Origin: Helicobacter sp.
GTDB taxonomy: Bacteria; Campylobacterota; Campylobacteria; Campylobacterales; Helicobacteraceae
DNA: 64,000 nucleotides
Direction: 5' to 3'
NCBI RefSeq assembly: GCF_022770205.1
Contig: NZ_JALEIK010000019.1
Coordinates: forward strand, 62,001-126,000
Under the pieces are notes generated by a model. The model was not told the origin of the DNA. It was given only the letters and a program-made list of their open reading frames with translations, and ran no database searches. A program made the position numbers and the translations under genes. Of the stretch, positions 40,117-51,081 are shown in pieces; positions within the stretch are counted from its first letter, which is position 1; each line of letters opens with the position of its first letter.

Positions 40117-42930
40117 TTATATAATTTCAATAAGTTTTCCTTCTTGCTCTTCTTGGGTGTAAAAAACATAGCCATAAGTTTTTTTGTGTAGCATTTGCTG
40201 CACAGATTCCATATATTCACGCACTTGTATTGCGTGGGAATCCTCTTGCTCGCCACTTTTATAATCCACAATCCAAGCGGAATTTTCTCCTTCAACTAAA
40301 AGATCAAGGCGTTTTTCTCTGCCATTTGACAAAAAAGGAATTTCGCATTTTACCTTGCCTTTAGCTACAATTTCAATAAAATTTTGATTTTTTAAGACTA
40401 AATTACTACGCAAAACAATTTTTTCTAATTCTGTAAAATCTAAATAAAATCCAACTTTGTTATTTAGAATTTCTAAGAGCAGGGTATCATTTAAGTTAAA
40501 TTTTAGCTTTTGTTCCATCGCAAAGTGCAAAGCGATTCCATAATAGATTCCTTTGAGATTGTGTGCGTATTGTGGGGAAGTTGAAGTTTGAATATCTCTT
40601 TGGCGTCCTTGATTTTCTAAACTAGGTTTTTCTTTAATGATGTTGTTAAATTCTTGATTTAGCATTGGCATATCTTGTGAAGTTGTTTTGGGCAAAATGT
40701 TAGATTTTTCTAGGATTCCATAAGTGGAATCTTGTAAGTTTAAATCTACAAAAGCCCCTTTTTCACTAAGTTTTAAAATATGCATTGTTTCTTTAGCGCG
40801 CGTTAGGGCAACATAGAGCTGATGTTTTAAATCCTTTGCTTCTAGTGCTTTTTCTTTAGCAAGGGCATTGGCGTAGTTGGAATCTAAACTTTGACGCACA
40901 GGATTGCTATATTGAAAAATCTGTTTAATATCTACTCCATTTGTGTCAAAATCAAAAAACACTTTGGAATGCTGTGTATTATTGCGGTTTGCTTTATCCA
41001 CAACTAGAACATTTTCAAACTCTAATCCCTTAGATTTATGGATTGTCATAATACGGATTCCAGAAGCATCGCTAGAAACTATGTCTAAAGATTTTTTTCC
41101 AATGTTTTCTAAAAGTTCCGTAAGGGTAGGGTATTCTAGTGTGGATTCTAGGAATTTTTTGCTACTCAAGCTTGCGATATGGTAACGCTCCATTATTTTT
41201 AAAATCAGCTGTGAAGGGGTTTTTACACTCTGTATGCTTTGCAGAAAAACTTCAAATGCAGAATCCCTTTTTAATCCTAAAAGCATAAAAAAAGCATTTT
41301 TGTAAAGCACATTTTGCGTAGTGATATATTTTAAGAGTTCTAAAATTGCACGCACTTCATTGTGATTTACTAGCCTAGCACTCGTGTCAATTACGACTTT
41401 ATATGTTTGCTTCTGTAAAAGTTGCGCTAGCTCTACAACTGCATTATTATCAAACACTAAAATCGCAATGGAATCCTCTTTAACACCCATTGCTTTAAGC
41501 GCTTGTAAAGTTTCTAGCACACCTTGATAGAGCACATCTTTTTCATAGCTTTTTACACTTACAAATCCTGTGTGCTTGGAGTTTGGAATCTGCGGGATAA
41601 AATCCTCAATCTCATCTTTAAAGGTGTGATTAACAAACTCTACAATGCTAATAGCACTGCGATAATTAAACTCTAAGTTGCAATGCTCCATTCCAGCACT
41701 TGCGATTTTAAAAAGCTTAGGATTTCCGCCGCGGAAGCGATAAATGGATTGCTTTACATCGCCCACATAAAAGAAACTGCGCGTGAAATTTTTTTGTCCA
41801 ATTCCAGATTTTATTTCCTTAATAAGCGGTTCAAGAATAGAATACTGCAAAATGCTTGTGTCTTGAAATTCATCAATTAAAATGTGATTAAGTGTGCTAT
41901 CAAGCCGAAAATACAAGAAATCTTTAGGGATTAAATTTTCCTTTAAAAGCTTATGCACTTTAGAAGCCACTGCGTTAAAACTTAAGGAATTGCTTTGTTG
42001 GTAATAGCATTCTTTTGCCTTTAAGAAATGTTTAAAAATTTGATAAAGCATAAGGAGATATTGTGATTCCTCTTTTAAAAAATAAGAATGAAGGGAATCT
42101 TTTAAAAGTGCGAAATCCTCTGCATTAAAAGGCACTTGTGCAAATTTATCCCTTTTATAATCTTCTAATTTTTCTTTTGTAAGCCAAGTTTTACCCTTAT
42201 CTAACAAACTTTCAAAATCATTAAATTGCAGGCTTTTTGCTATCTCTTCAAAGGTTTCATAATAGGTATTTTTAAGTCTATTTGCATAATACATTGCTTG
42301 CTGTTTATAATCTTTGCCTCGGGATTTTATCAAATTACGCACAAAAAGATTGCGATTTAATGATTCCTTAAAGGCATCTAAAAAAATGCAGAGTTGCAAT
42401 AAGGAATCTAAAGTCTGTTTGGTGGAATAACATAATTCTAAAATGGCATCAAAACTTGCAGAATCCAAAGTGTTTAAAAAAATTTCAGAAATGGCATTAA
42501 AATCCTCTTCTTGGACCTTAAAATCATATTCCACTCCCACATACCAACAAAAACTTTTTAAAATCTTTTGAAAAAACGCATCAATAGTGGTGATTTTTAA
42601 ATCCTGCTCTAAAAAACTTTTATAAATGCGATGGATTTTATCCTCTATGGCTTTCCAATCCTCCTCCTTCGCATTATCATTTATATTAATAAGCTCAAGT
42701 TTTTTTATATAATCTCTATTATTTTTATTATGATAAAGTTCTTCAAGGTTATGCGTGATGCGTTCTTCCATTTCCTTTGCGGCTTTTTTTGTAAAGGTTA
42801 AAGTCAGGATATTTGCAGGTTTTGCACCTTGTAGCAAAAGATTTAAATAACGCCTTGTGAGCTGATAAGTTTTTCCACTTCCTGCACTTGCGCTTAGTGA
42901 TAATAGCGGATGTTGCATAATTTTCTCCAA
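40117..42930 (-). CDS. addA: AddA/RecB-like UvrD-family helicase-nuclease
   Basis: SASAGSGKTYQLTRRYLNLLLQGA, LIDEFQDTS, VGDVKQSIYRFRGG, VDYKSGEQ. Confidence 0.88.
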   Translation of the reverse strand: MEKIMQHPLLSLSASAGSGKTYQLTRRYLNLLLQGAKPANILTLTFTKKAAKEMEERITHNLEELYHNKNNRDYIKKLELININDNAKEEDWKAIEDKIHRIYKSFLEQDLKITTIDAFFQKILKSFCWYVGVEYDFKVQEEDFNAISEIFLNTLDSASFDAILELCYSTKQTLDSLLQLCIFLDAFKESLNRNLFVRNLIKSRGKDYKQQAMYYANRLKNTYYETFEEIAKSLQFNDFESLLDKGKTWLTKEKLEDYKRDKFAQVPFNAEDFALLKDSLHSYFLKEESQYLLMLYQIFKHFLKAKECYYQQSNSLSFNAVASKVHKLLKENLIPKDFLYFRLDSTLNHILIDEFQDTSILQYSILEPLIKEIKSGIGQKNFTRSFFYVGDVKQSIYRFRGGNPKLFKIASAGMEHCNLEFNYRSAISIVEFVNHTFKDEIEDFIPQIPNSKHTGFVSVKSYEKDVLYQGVLETLQALKAMGVKEDSIAILVFDNNAVVELAQLLQKQTYKVVIDTSARLVNHNEVRAILELLKYITTQNVLYKNAFFMLLGLKRDSAFEVFLQSIQSVKTPSQLILKIMERYHIASLSSKKFLESTLEYPTLTELLENIGKKSLDIVSSDASGIRIMTIHKSKGLEFENVLVVDKANRNNTQHSKVFFDFDTNGVDIKQIFQYSNPVRQSLDSNYANALAKEKALEAKDLKHQLYVALTRAKETMHILKLSEKGAFVDLNLQDSTYGILEKSNILPKTTSQDMPMLNQEFNNIIKEKPSLENQGRQRDIQTSTSPQYAHNLKGIYYGIALHFAMEQKLKFNLNDTLLLEILNNKVGFYLDFTELEKIVLRSNLVLKNQNFIEIVAKGKVKCEIPFLSNGREKRLDLLVEGENSAWIVDYKSGEQEDSHAIQVREYMESVQQMLHKKTYGYVFYTQEEQEGKLIEII

Positions 42931-42971
42931 AAATAGAATTATAACATTTCAAAAATGTAAAATAAAGTTGA

Positions 42972-43001
42972 TTGACATAAGCTAAAGGTTTATAATATAA
43001 T
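42972..43001 (+). promoter_or_regulatory. sigma70-like promoter of cbpA-hspR
   Basis: TTGACA-N18-TATAAT. Confidence 0.6.
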
Positions 43002-43036
43002 ACACTAAAAGTTATAAATTTTAAGGAAAAAAGCAA

Positions 43037-43897
43037 ATGTCAAAAAGTCTATATGAAACACTAGAAGTTGCGCAAAATGCAAGCGCAGATGAGATTAAAA
43101 AGTCTTATCGTCGCCTTGCGCGCAAATATCATCCTGATATCAATAAAGAACCCGGAGCAGAAGATAAATTTAAAGAAGTGAATGCAGCTTATGAAATTTT
43201 AAGCGATGAAAATAAACGCAAACAATACGATCAATTTGGCGATTCTATGTTTGGTGGGCAAAACTTTCACGATTTTAGACGCTCTTATGGTAATATGAAT
43301 TTAGATGACATTTTAAGTCAGATTTTTGGAGGAGGATTTGCACAAGGCGGTTTTGGGGGAGGTAGTTTTGGAAATTTTGGTAGTTTTGGAAATGCAAGAA
43401 GTTCTAATCTTGATGTTAATGCGCAAATTACGATTCCATTTACAACTGCTCTTTTGGGGGGCTTGCATAATGTTAATATCCAAAATAATAGTTATGACAT
43501 TAAAATTCCAGCTGGGGTGAAAAGCGGAGAAACCATTCGTCTAAAAGGCAAAGGAAATAGCATAAGAGGGCAAAGCGGTGATTTGCTCTTAAAAGTGAGT
43601 GTTGCTCCTCATCCACAATACACGCAAGAGGGCGATGACTTGACAATGCCTTTTGATATTCCCTTAAAGATTGCTTTATTTGGCGGTAAAATAGAAATTG
43701 AAACATTGCGCAAAACCATCACGCTAAAAGTGCCAAAAAACACTAAAAATGCTCAAAGATTCCGTGTTAAAGAATTAGGAGGCTATAATCGCAAAAGTAA
43801 AACTTATGGCGATTTATATTTAGAAGCAAATGTTGTGCTTCCTAATAGCGATACACTTCCAGAAGCATTAAAGGAAGCGTTAGAGAAATATTTATAA
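43037..43897 (+). CDS. cbpA: DnaJ-family co-chaperone CbpA
   Basis: J-domain with HPD, G/F region, C-terminal domain, no zinc finger. Confidence 0.93.
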   Translation: MSKSLYETLEVAQNASADEIKKSYRRLARKYHPDINKEPGAEDKFKEVNAAYEILSDENKRKQYDQFGDSMFGGQNFHDFRRSYGNMNLDDILSQIFGGGFAQGGFGGGSFGNFGSFGNARSSNLDVNAQITIPFTTALLGGLHNVNIQNNSYDIKIPAGVKSGETIRLKGKGNSIRGQSGDLLLKVSVAPHPQYTQEGDDLTMPFDIPLKIALFGGKIEIETLRKTITLKVPKNTKNAQRFRVKELGGYNRKSKTYGDLYLEANVVLPNSDTLPEALKEALEKYL

Positions 43898-43906
43898 GGA
43901 GAGAGA

Positions 43907-44275
43907 ATGTATAGTTATGATGAACCGGTTTATTTAATTAGCGTTGTGGCAAAGATTTTATCCATCCATCCACAAACCTTGCGCCAATATGAGCGTGAAG
44001 GGCTTGTGGAGCCGGGCAGAACAGATGGCAAAATGCGTCTGTATTCTCAAAGAGATATTGATAAGATAAAAACGATTCTGCGTTTAACTAGGGATTTAGG
44101 CGTTAATCTAGCTGGCGTGGATATTATTATGCGCCTTAAAGATAAGCTAGACGAACAAGATAGAGAGATTGAGGAGTTGCGCTTGAGCTTGGAAAAACTT
44201 AAGGCAAATCAGCCTAGTAAATCTGTGGTTAAAAAACAAAGTTCCTATGAAGTGATTATTTTTGAAAAATATTAA
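43907..44275 (+). CDS. hspR: MerR-family heat-shock repressor HspR
   Basis: YLISVVAKILSIHPQTLRQYEREGLVEPGRT; directly after cbpA. Confidence 0.93.
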   Translation: MYSYDEPVYLISVVAKILSIHPQTLRQYEREGLVEPGRTDGKMRLYSQRDIDKIKTILRLTRDLGVNLAGVDIIMRLKDKLDEQDREIEELRLSLEKLKANQPSKSVVKKQSSYEVIIFEKY

Positions 44276-44285
44276 AGGAGATAAA

Positions 44286-44411
44286 ATGCCAAAAGTTCTA
44301 ACACTGCTTACTTGTGCATCTTTGATATTTTGTTTCAATGCGTGTTCTACAAAAGGCTATGCAAACTCTAAAGGAGGAGCGGGCTATACAGAATGGAGAT
44401 TAAGTTTTTAA
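44286..44411 (+). CDS. 41-aa small exported/lipoprotein-like protein
   Basis: Not in ORF track; MPKVLTLLTCASLIFCFNACSTKGYANSKGGAGYTEWRLSF, 10 nt after hspR with AAAGGAG RBS. Confidence 0.65.
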   Translation: MPKVLTLLTCASLIFCFNACSTKGYANSKGGAGYTEWRLSF

Positions 44412-44424
44412 GAAAATTGCAGTC

Positions 44425-45135
44425 TTATTCTTTAGTTTCTTCATCTAAGATAGGTTGAAGCTTGTAACCAAGGCGTGATTGGTTACGGATTAACTCATAA
44501 TAAGTTTTGCGTCTAATGCCATTAATGTGCATACGCAAAGAATCCATTGTCATTTGTTGCCCATTCCAAACTTTTTGACGAAATTCTTCATAAGTAACAG
44601 GATAACCATCACTTTCCAACAGCAAGTCTAAAATTTTACATTCTCTATCGGTGAGTTCAAATACTGCAAATCCTTTTAGGATAGACTTATCGCGGCGCCG
44701 ATAAATAACATTTTGTCCAAGTTCTACAACTTGTTCTTTGTTTATGCCCTTATTGATGTTTAGCAAAAGCACAAAGAGCTCTTCTAAATCCACTGCTTTT
44801 TTAATTAAAGATGTTGCATTGAGTTTGACCATTTCAGCGATTTTTTCCTCATCACTATAAGCTGTCATAAAGATTACAGGAATATTTGGATTGATTTTTC
44901 GCATACTTTTAACCATAGCAATCCCATCTAACTTGCCATCAAGTTTTACATCTGTAATGACAATATCAATTGCTTCACTTTTAAAATATTTTAATGCAAG
45001 CTCCCCTTTTTTGGCAGTAATAATTCTTTTACAACGACGCTCAAGCGGAATCCTAAGCAAGTCTAAGGCAACAGAGTCATCTTCAACAATTAGTAAAGTT
45101 AGTGTGTTTAGTGGCTCTAAAAGTTCTGGTGTCAT
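44425..45135 (-). CDS. OmpR-like response regulator
   Basis: LLIVEDDSVAL, IVITDVKLDG, winged-helix LTDRECKILDLLLES. Confidence 0.88.
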   Translation of the reverse strand: MTPELLEPLNTLTLLIVEDDSVALDLLRIPLERRCKRIITAKKGELALKYFKSEAIDIVITDVKLDGKLDGIAMVKSMRKINPNIPVIFMTAYSDEEKIAEMVKLNATSLIKKAVDLEELFVLLLNINKGINKEQVVELGQNVIYRRRDKSILKGFAVFELTDRECKILDLLLESDGYPVTYEEFRQKVWNGQQMTMDSLRMHINGIRRKTYYELIRNQSRLGYKLQPILDEETKE

Positions 45136-45220
45136 TTCATTCCCTGTGTATGACTTTTGATAAGAGTTTAAACACAAATTGTATGTTATAAATATTAAAA
45201 AATTAATTAAGTTTTAGTAT

Positions 45221-45532
45221 TTACTCACAAGGGCAGGTTTTATTACAATTTGCTCCAAAAGTTTTCATAAATTCACAATACAGACAGCTTACACTGCGTT
45301 TAGTGCAAATAACAGGAATCTCTTTTTTCTTTGCAGCGTTGCGGAATTTGCGCATTGTGTTATGATTTAAAAAATTCGTAAGCATTACTAGGCATCCAAT
45401 ATTTTGTGGTAAGTCCTTATGATTTACGCTTTCTTTTCTCCCATCCCAATGCGTAATCTTCTTGCATCCTAAGTTTTTAAGAACTGCTTTAATGGGAGTA
45501 ATCTCATCACCACCAATAACCAAAACCGACAT
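45221..45532 (-). CDS. DUF2325-family protein with Cys-rich C-terminus
   Basis: MSVLVIGGDEITPIKAVLKNLGC...GCLVMLTNFLNH; CLYCEFMKTFGANCNKTCPCE. Confidence 0.75.
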   Translation of the reverse strand: MSVLVIGGDEITPIKAVLKNLGCKKITHWDGRKESVNHKDLPQNIGCLVMLTNFLNHNTMRKFRNAAKKKEIPVICTKRSVSCLYCEFMKTFGANCNKTCPCE

Positions 45533-45568
45533 TCTTTCTCCTTTTGAAAATTGATTTAATTTATAAAA

Positions 45569-45583
45569 TGATAATTAATATCA
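45569..45583. promoter_or_regulatory. Fur box (7-1-7) between DUF2325 gene and fur
   Basis: TGATAAT-T-AATATCA; 6/7 dyad matches, resembling the classical TGATAAT-n-ATTATCA. Confidence 0.6.
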
Positions 45584-45691
45584 ACTTAATATAAAATAAA
45601 AATAATTCTTATTTTATCTTTGATTTATTGCATTCTTTTTGATACAATAGCCATTATCAAGCAACAACTACATATCAATAAGGATTTTATA

Positions 45692-46141
45692 ATGAAAAAA
45701 TATAAAGAATCTCTCAAGACAATTTTAGATAGATTGCATCTATCCATTAAAAAAAATAATTTAAAAAGCTCTAAGCAAAGAGAGTTAATCCTGAAAGTGA
45801 TTTATGAAGACGGAGGACATCTAAGTCCTGAAGATATTTTTACGATTATTAGAAAAACTTGTAAAAACACAAGCATTTCATCAATCTATAGGATTTTATC
45901 CTTCTTGGAAAAAGAAGGATTTGTTAGCTCTATTGAAGTAGATAAGAATGGAAAGCGCTATGAAATTGCAAGCGGATTACACCACGATCACATCATCTGT
46001 GTAGAGTGTGGAGGGATTGAAGAATTTTGTAATGATGAGATTGAAAAACTTCAAGTTGATGTAGCAGAATCCTACAAAGGCAAACTTGTAGGACACGATA
46101 TGATGTTATATGTAGTTTGTCAAAAGTGCTTAAATAAGTAG
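45692..46141 (+). CDS. fur: ferric uptake regulator Fur
   Basis: HLSPEDIFTIIRK, SSIYRILSFLEKEG, HHDHIICVECGGIEEFC. Confidence 0.9.
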   Translation: MKKYKESLKTILDRLHLSIKKNNLKSSKQRELILKVIYEDGGHLSPEDIFTIIRKTCKNTSISSIYRILSFLEKEGFVSSIEVDKNGKRYEIASGLHHDHIICVECGGIEEFCNDEIEKLQVDVAESYKGKLVGHDMMLYVVCQKCLNK

Positions 46142-46227
46142 TCTATGAATCTATGTCTTCTGCTTTCTAAAAACTCCATCTATTTATAAACTTGGTTTGC
46201 GAAAAACTTTTGCAAGTTTTACCCTTA

Positions 46228-47283
46228 TTAGTAAGTTTGAATGATATTATAAAGGCTATCGCGCTCTACTGGGATAAATCCCGCATCTTTGATTTCTGCA
46301 ATTAGAGTGTCTTTTGCAATTCCATAGGCACTTTTGCTACCACTTGCGCTTTGGATTGCTTCTCTTTGAATTGTGCCGTCAATATCATCTGCACCAAACT
46401 CTTGTGCAACAAGTGCTAAATTTAACCCTAAAGTTGCCCAATAGGCTTTAATGTGTGGAATATTTGGGAGCAGAATCCTAGCAATTGCAATCGTTTTTAA
46501 AATTTCTTGTCCACTAGGAAACTCAGTAACTTTTAAAAAATTATTTTCTTTTTGATAGACTAGGGGGATAAACGCATTAAAACCCCCGCTTTTTTCTTGT
46601 TGATAATACAAACGCAAGAGATGATCAATACGATGCTCGCGCGATTCTATGTGTCCAAAGAGCATTGTAGCATTAGATTTTTTGCCTAAAGAATGCCAGA
46701 TTCCGTGGATTTTAAGCCAAGTGTTGGAATCTACCTTGCCCTTACAAATATAATTCCGAATTTTTTCATCAAAAATCTCTGCACCACCACCGGGCATAGA
46801 GTCCACACCATTTTGCGCCATTAATTCTAGCACTTCTTTGTGGCTTTTGTTTGAGATTCCACTTAGATAATTGACTTCAGCAGCAGTAAGGGCTTTAATA
46901 TGCACCTGTGGAAACTCCGCTTTAAGGGTCCTAAAAAGTTCTAAATACCATTCTAAATTAAGCTTTGGATTGTGTGCACCTACAATGTGCAACTCTAATG
47001 CGCCCGATTTTATGGAATCCCTAGCAATCTCTAAGACTTGTTCTTTATCCATCGTGTAGGCATTGGGATTTTTTCTGTGCGCAGAGAAGCCACAAAATTT
47101 ACAAATATCAGCACATTGATTAGTGGGGTTAAGGTGACGATTAGAGTTAAAAAATACTTTTTTTTTAAAATATTTTTGTCGCAGAGAATCTGCCATTTTA
47201 CCAAGTGTAAAAATGTCTAAATCATAAAGCTCTAGGGCATTTTTAGAATCTAAAAAATCTTTCTGTTGATAATTTTGCATCAT
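46228..47283 (-). CDS. mqnE: aminofutalosine synthase (radical SAM)
   Basis: NPTNQCADICKFCGFSA, SMPGGGAEIF, TMLFGHIE. Confidence 0.88.
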   Translation of the reverse strand: MMQNYQQKDFLDSKNALELYDLDIFTLGKMADSLRQKYFKKKVFFNSNRHLNPTNQCADICKFCGFSAHRKNPNAYTMDKEQVLEIARDSIKSGALELHIVGAHNPKLNLEWYLELFRTLKAEFPQVHIKALTAAEVNYLSGISNKSHKEVLELMAQNGVDSMPGGGAEIFDEKIRNYICKGKVDSNTWLKIHGIWHSLGKKSNATMLFGHIESREHRIDHLLRLYYQQEKSGGFNAFIPLVYQKENNFLKVTEFPSGQEILKTIAIARILLPNIPHIKAYWATLGLNLALVAQEFGADDIDGTIQREAIQSASGSKSAYGIAKDTLIAEIKDAGFIPVERDSLYNIIQTY

Positions 47284-47415
47284 TAACCTTAAAAGCTAAA
47301 AAGTTTATTGTATATTTTATTTTCAAAACCCTTAATCTTGACTTTTAATAATTTTTTTACAATAATTTCAAGCTCCAAATTTTGGTAATTTATTATACTT
47401 TAAGGGAATAAATAA

Positions 47416-47952
47416 GTGGAATCTGCATTAAAACTTCTAAAAAACGAAGTCTTACTAAAAGATGATACATTAATCACTTCTAAGACAGACTTAAAAGGTA
47501 AGATTACTTATGGAAATCTTGATTTTATTGAATATGGCGTCTATAATGAAAATGAGTTTTTAGGGGAGCCCCATAATCTTGTGCGCCATCCCTTTATGCC
47601 ACGCGCTGCTTTTAAACTTTTATGGGATACAATGGGAAGAAAACAGGAGTTTTTTGCCTATGTTTGCAATCTTTCTAAAAATCGCCAAACCTATTGGGTT
47701 TTTGCAAATGTAACACCCTCTTATGATGAAAACGGAAGGGTAATTGGTTATTATTCTGTGCGTCGCCGACCAAGTAAAGTTGGGATTGAAACAATCATAG
47801 AAATCTATAAGCAATTGCTCTTGCTTGAAAAAGAAAAAGGCTTAGAGGCTAGTATGCAATTTGTGTCAGATTATTTAGAACAAAACAAAACAGAATGGAA
47901 TGAGTTTATCATTAGCCTTCAAAAACAAGCTAAAGCAGGGGGATACCGATGA
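47416..47952 (+). CDS. PAS-domain energy-taxis-like sensor
   Basis: [37 protein letters not shown]...[25 protein letters not shown]. Confidence 0.88.
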   Translation: MESALKLLKNEVLLKDDTLITSKTDLKGKITYGNLDFIEYGVYNENEFLGEPHNLVRHPFMPRAAFKLLWDTMGRKQEFFAYVCNLSKNRQTYWVFANVTPSYDENGRVIGYYSVRRRPSKVGIETIIEIYKQLLLLEKEKGLEASMQFVSDYLEQNKTEWNEFIISLQKQAKAGGYR

Positions 47953-49325
47953 GAAATTTACTTGTTCTTGGCATTATACTTTGTGCCATTGGCTTTGTGC
48001 TAGAAGCGTTTATGCAAGGGTTTAGCATCTTTTTACTTATTTATGTATTAATTGGAATTATATTAGCGTATGGAATTGTAAAGTTTACAATGCGTGAGCG
48101 CCTTATCCAAAATATACTTAAAGTAACGAAAATGTATCAAAAGGGGCAATTTGAACAACGCGTCCTATATATTCAAGGCGATGAAGATTTATGTGAGATA
48201 GCAAATAATATCAATACAGTGGCAGATAATTTAGAAGCTTTTATGCGTGAAATTAGCACAGCAGTTCATTGCTCCCAAGAAGGTAAATATTATCGCTTAG
48301 CTTATGCACAGGGTTTAAAAGGAGCATTTATTCAAAACATTAATTATATCAATAAAGCATTATTAAAAATTGAGGAAAATGCAAAAGAAAATATCCAAAA
48401 TGCACTTGCAAAGTCATTGCTAGATATGAGTTTAGGTAGCCAAAATGAAAATTTAACAAAAATTTCATCAGACTTAGACGGAGATATGCAGCAACTAGAT
48501 GTGGTAAATGATAATGTTACAAACATCACAAATAGCGCAAAAGATTCACAAAAAGATGTTGCAGGCATTACGGAATCTATTGATGCTTTAATGGTAATTA
48601 TCAACGATAATTTAGCAACCGTAGATAGCTTCACCCAAAAGTCAAAAGATGTGAGTTCAGTTGTAGACATCATTGCAGATATTGCAAACCAAACAAATTT
48701 ACTAGCACTAAATGCTAGCATTGAAGCTGCTAGAGCAGGTGAGCACGGAAGAGGATTTGCTGTTGTTGCTGATGAAGTGCGCCAGCTTGCAGAAAAAACG
48801 CATAAGGCAACAAATGGAATCTCAATGGTCGTTCAAAATATGCAACAAGAAATTGCAGAGATTCAAGATAATTTTGCACAAATTTCAGATTATGCAAATT
48901 CAACACATAGTAATATCACAAATTTTAATGAAGTCTTTGGTAGAATGGAGCAGACCACAGTAACGCTTCAAGAAGTCTTTAATAAACTATCATCGCGCCT
49001 ATTGTATAGCATTTCAAAACTTGAACACATTGTGTATAAATCTAATTTATATTTGAGTTTTAATTTAAGAAAAAAAACTTGTGACTTTAATGCAATTAAT
49101 CCTATCTCTAAATATTTAGATGATGAAAAAATGCTTTTAAAAATTGAAAACCTTGACATTGAGGGGTTAAATCAAACAAAAGTTGCATTGCTTGAGGATA
49201 CAAATTCTGCACTTGAAAAGCTTAGCCAAACACTTACAAAAGAAAATGTAGATTCCATTATTGAAACTTTTGAGGACATTGAAAAATCTTCTAAGCGTGC
49301 TATCACACTCTTAGATGTTGAATGA
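47949..49325 (+). CDS. methyl-accepting chemotaxis protein with CZB-like C-terminal domain
   Basis: [43 protein letters not shown]-terminal [14 protein letters not shown]...KKTCDF. Confidence 0.85.
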   Translation: MRNLLVLGIILCAIGFVLEAFMQGFSIFLLIYVLIGIILAYGIVKFTMRERLIQNILKVTKMYQKGQFEQRVLYIQGDEDLCEIANNINTVADNLEAFMREISTAVHCSQEGKYYRLAYAQGLKGAFIQNINYINKALLKIEENAKENIQNALAKSLLDMSLGSQNENLTKISSDLDGDMQQLDVVNDNVTNITNSAKDSQKDVAGITESIDALMVIINDNLATVDSFTQKSKDVSSVVDIIADIANQTNLLALNASIEAARAGEHGRGFAVVADEVRQLAEKTHKATNGISMVVQNMQQEIAEIQDNFAQISDYANSTHSNITNFNEVFGRMEQTTVTLQEVFNKLSSRLLYSISKLEHIVYKSNLYLSFNLRKKTCDFNAINPISKYLDDEKMLLKIENLDIEGLNQTKVALLEDTNSALEKLSQTLTKENVDSIIETFEDIEKSSKRAITLLDVE

Positions 49326-49346
49326 TTGATAAAGGGCAAAGAGGTT

Positions 49347-49541
49347 TTATGTATTTTTAAATAATTTAAAATAAAACCAAGCTCCCACTGCTTTCAATTC
49401 CGAATCAATACTTTCTAGTAAGTCATCAAAGTTGTTATAATCTAAAGGCTGATTTTTGTATCATCAGTTAGTTCTCTTGTGATAGCAGCGTGTTATTTCA
49501 ACTTTCTCTTGATTTTTCTCTTGTTGTAAATATCCACGCAT
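49347..49541 (-). pseudogene. decayed small ORF
   Basis: MRGYLQQEKNQEKVEI//AAITRELTDDTKI//QPLDYNNFDDLLESIDSELKAVGAWFYFKLFKNT* across two frame changes. Confidence 0.5.
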
Positions 49542-49560
49542 TGTAACTCCTTATTTTAAA

Positions 49561-50028
49561 TTAGTATTTAGTATTTAAAGCAGCTAAGAATGTATCAATT
49601 AGAAATTTAAGCAATGCAAAATTTGCACCTATGATTGTAACTACTGAAATAACTCCTGTTGAGATAATAAGCCACATTTGTTTTTTATGGGATTCTGCAA
49701 TCTCCACTTTTAATTCTTGCTTAGTTTCTGCAATTTCTGTTCTTACTTGATTGATTTCAGCCCTTACAAAATCTTTAGTTGCAAGTTCATTTTTTAATCT
49801 CTCTTCTAGCTCTTCTCTTATGGCAGTTGCATTAATAGCTTGCTTACTAACAATCTCATCGGCTACAATTTTTATGGATTCCATAATAATTTGTTCATTT
49901 TTCTCTTGCCCTAATTCTTTAATCTTTTGTTTTAAAAAGGCTAGTAACACAGGAGATAATATTTCTCTTGTTTCTAAATTGCTATTATGTATTGCTTGTC
50001 CACCCATTGTAATTCCTTCAATTTCCAT
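49561..50028 (-). CDS. coiled-coil protein with C-terminal TM helix (DUF1640-like)
   Basis: LATKDFVRAEINQVRTEIAETKQELKVEIAESHKKQMWLIISTGVISVVTIIGANFALL. Confidence 0.6.
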   Translation of the reverse strand: MEIEGITMGGQAIHNSNLETREILSPVLLAFLKQKIKELGQEKNEQIIMESIKIVADEIVSKQAINATAIREELEERLKNELATKDFVRAEINQVRTEIAETKQELKVEIAESHKKQMWLIISTGVISVVTIIGANFALLKFLIDTFLAALNTKY

Positions 50029-50157
50029 ACATATAACTTAATTATACCTAAAATTTTTCATTTTTATATATCGTTTTTTTGGATTTTCCAAGCTTCAAGG
50101 TAGAATTTACAATTTAGATTTTTTAAACAAAACAAATCTATACTTAAAGGAGTGAAG

Positions 50158-51081
50158 ATGCCAGCACAAGAAGAAATTCAAGAAGTTAATGAAGTTAATA
50201 ATAACAAAAATAAAGAGACAACAAGCAAAGAAGAAGGGAATGAAAACAATAAAACAGATACAAGCAATAAAGAATCTCTTTATACAGAATTTCAAGATTT
50301 TAAGCAAAAAACAGAATCCAAAGAAGCAACTCAAGATATAACAAGTCCTTATTATGATGTATCAAGGGAAGGCTCTTTTGAATATTCTGATTATGCAGAT
50401 ACCTTAGCTTTTTATGGACAACCTTTTGCAGAAAACTTTAATGAAGAAGAGTTTTTAGAAGAAGGTAGGAGAATTGAAGAAGCAAAACAAAAAATAGAAG
50501 AGGCAAGGATTGCAGAAGAAAAAGCTAATGCACAAGAAGCAATGCAAATCTTAGGCGAAAAACACGAGCTAGAAAATAAAAAAGAGCTTGTAGAAGAGAT
50601 TTTAAATAACTCCACTCCAGAACAAGCTATTTATGCAACAAAAGAAGCATTAAATAGCGAGGGTGTAGAAAAAGCAAAAGATTCTTTAGAAATCTTAGAA
50701 GAAATGACAGCTTTAAAAGAAGAATTGAAGCAATTAGAAACAGAACAAGGAAAAGAGATGTTTAAGCAATCTATGTAAGAAAATTCACAAGACAAGCCTT
50801 TAGACAATCAAAACAGCAAAGAAAATACACCGCAATTAGAAAATGCAGAATTAAGCCCCGATTCCATTGATGAAATGTATTTAAAGCGTAAGCAACAAAT
50901 CTCTGAAAGAATCCAAGAATTAGAAGAAAATTTTGATAGAAGTGTAGAAAAACTCATTGAAGCAAAGGATATTAATGAGATTTTAAAAGCTCTTTACAAA
51001 ATGAATTATGCACTTTCTTCTATGAAAAAAGAAAATAATAAAATCCAAGAACAAGAACACGAAAGAAGAATGATTATATGA
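50158..51081 (+). pseudogene. acidic low-complexity T4SS-associated ORF interrupted by in-frame TAA
   Basis: 50158..50778 and 50875..51081 are in the same frame, with an open reading frame between them. Confidence 0.55.

Noticed and set aside
43320-43410. Gly/Phe-rich repeat in cbpA
   Set aside because: Normal G/F linker of DnaJ-family proteins.
34437-43470. G6/C6 runs in trmA, the IIG gene, cbpA and (at 12228) msbA as further phase-variable tracts
   Set aside because: Only six bases and all reading frames are intact through them; no evidence of slippage.
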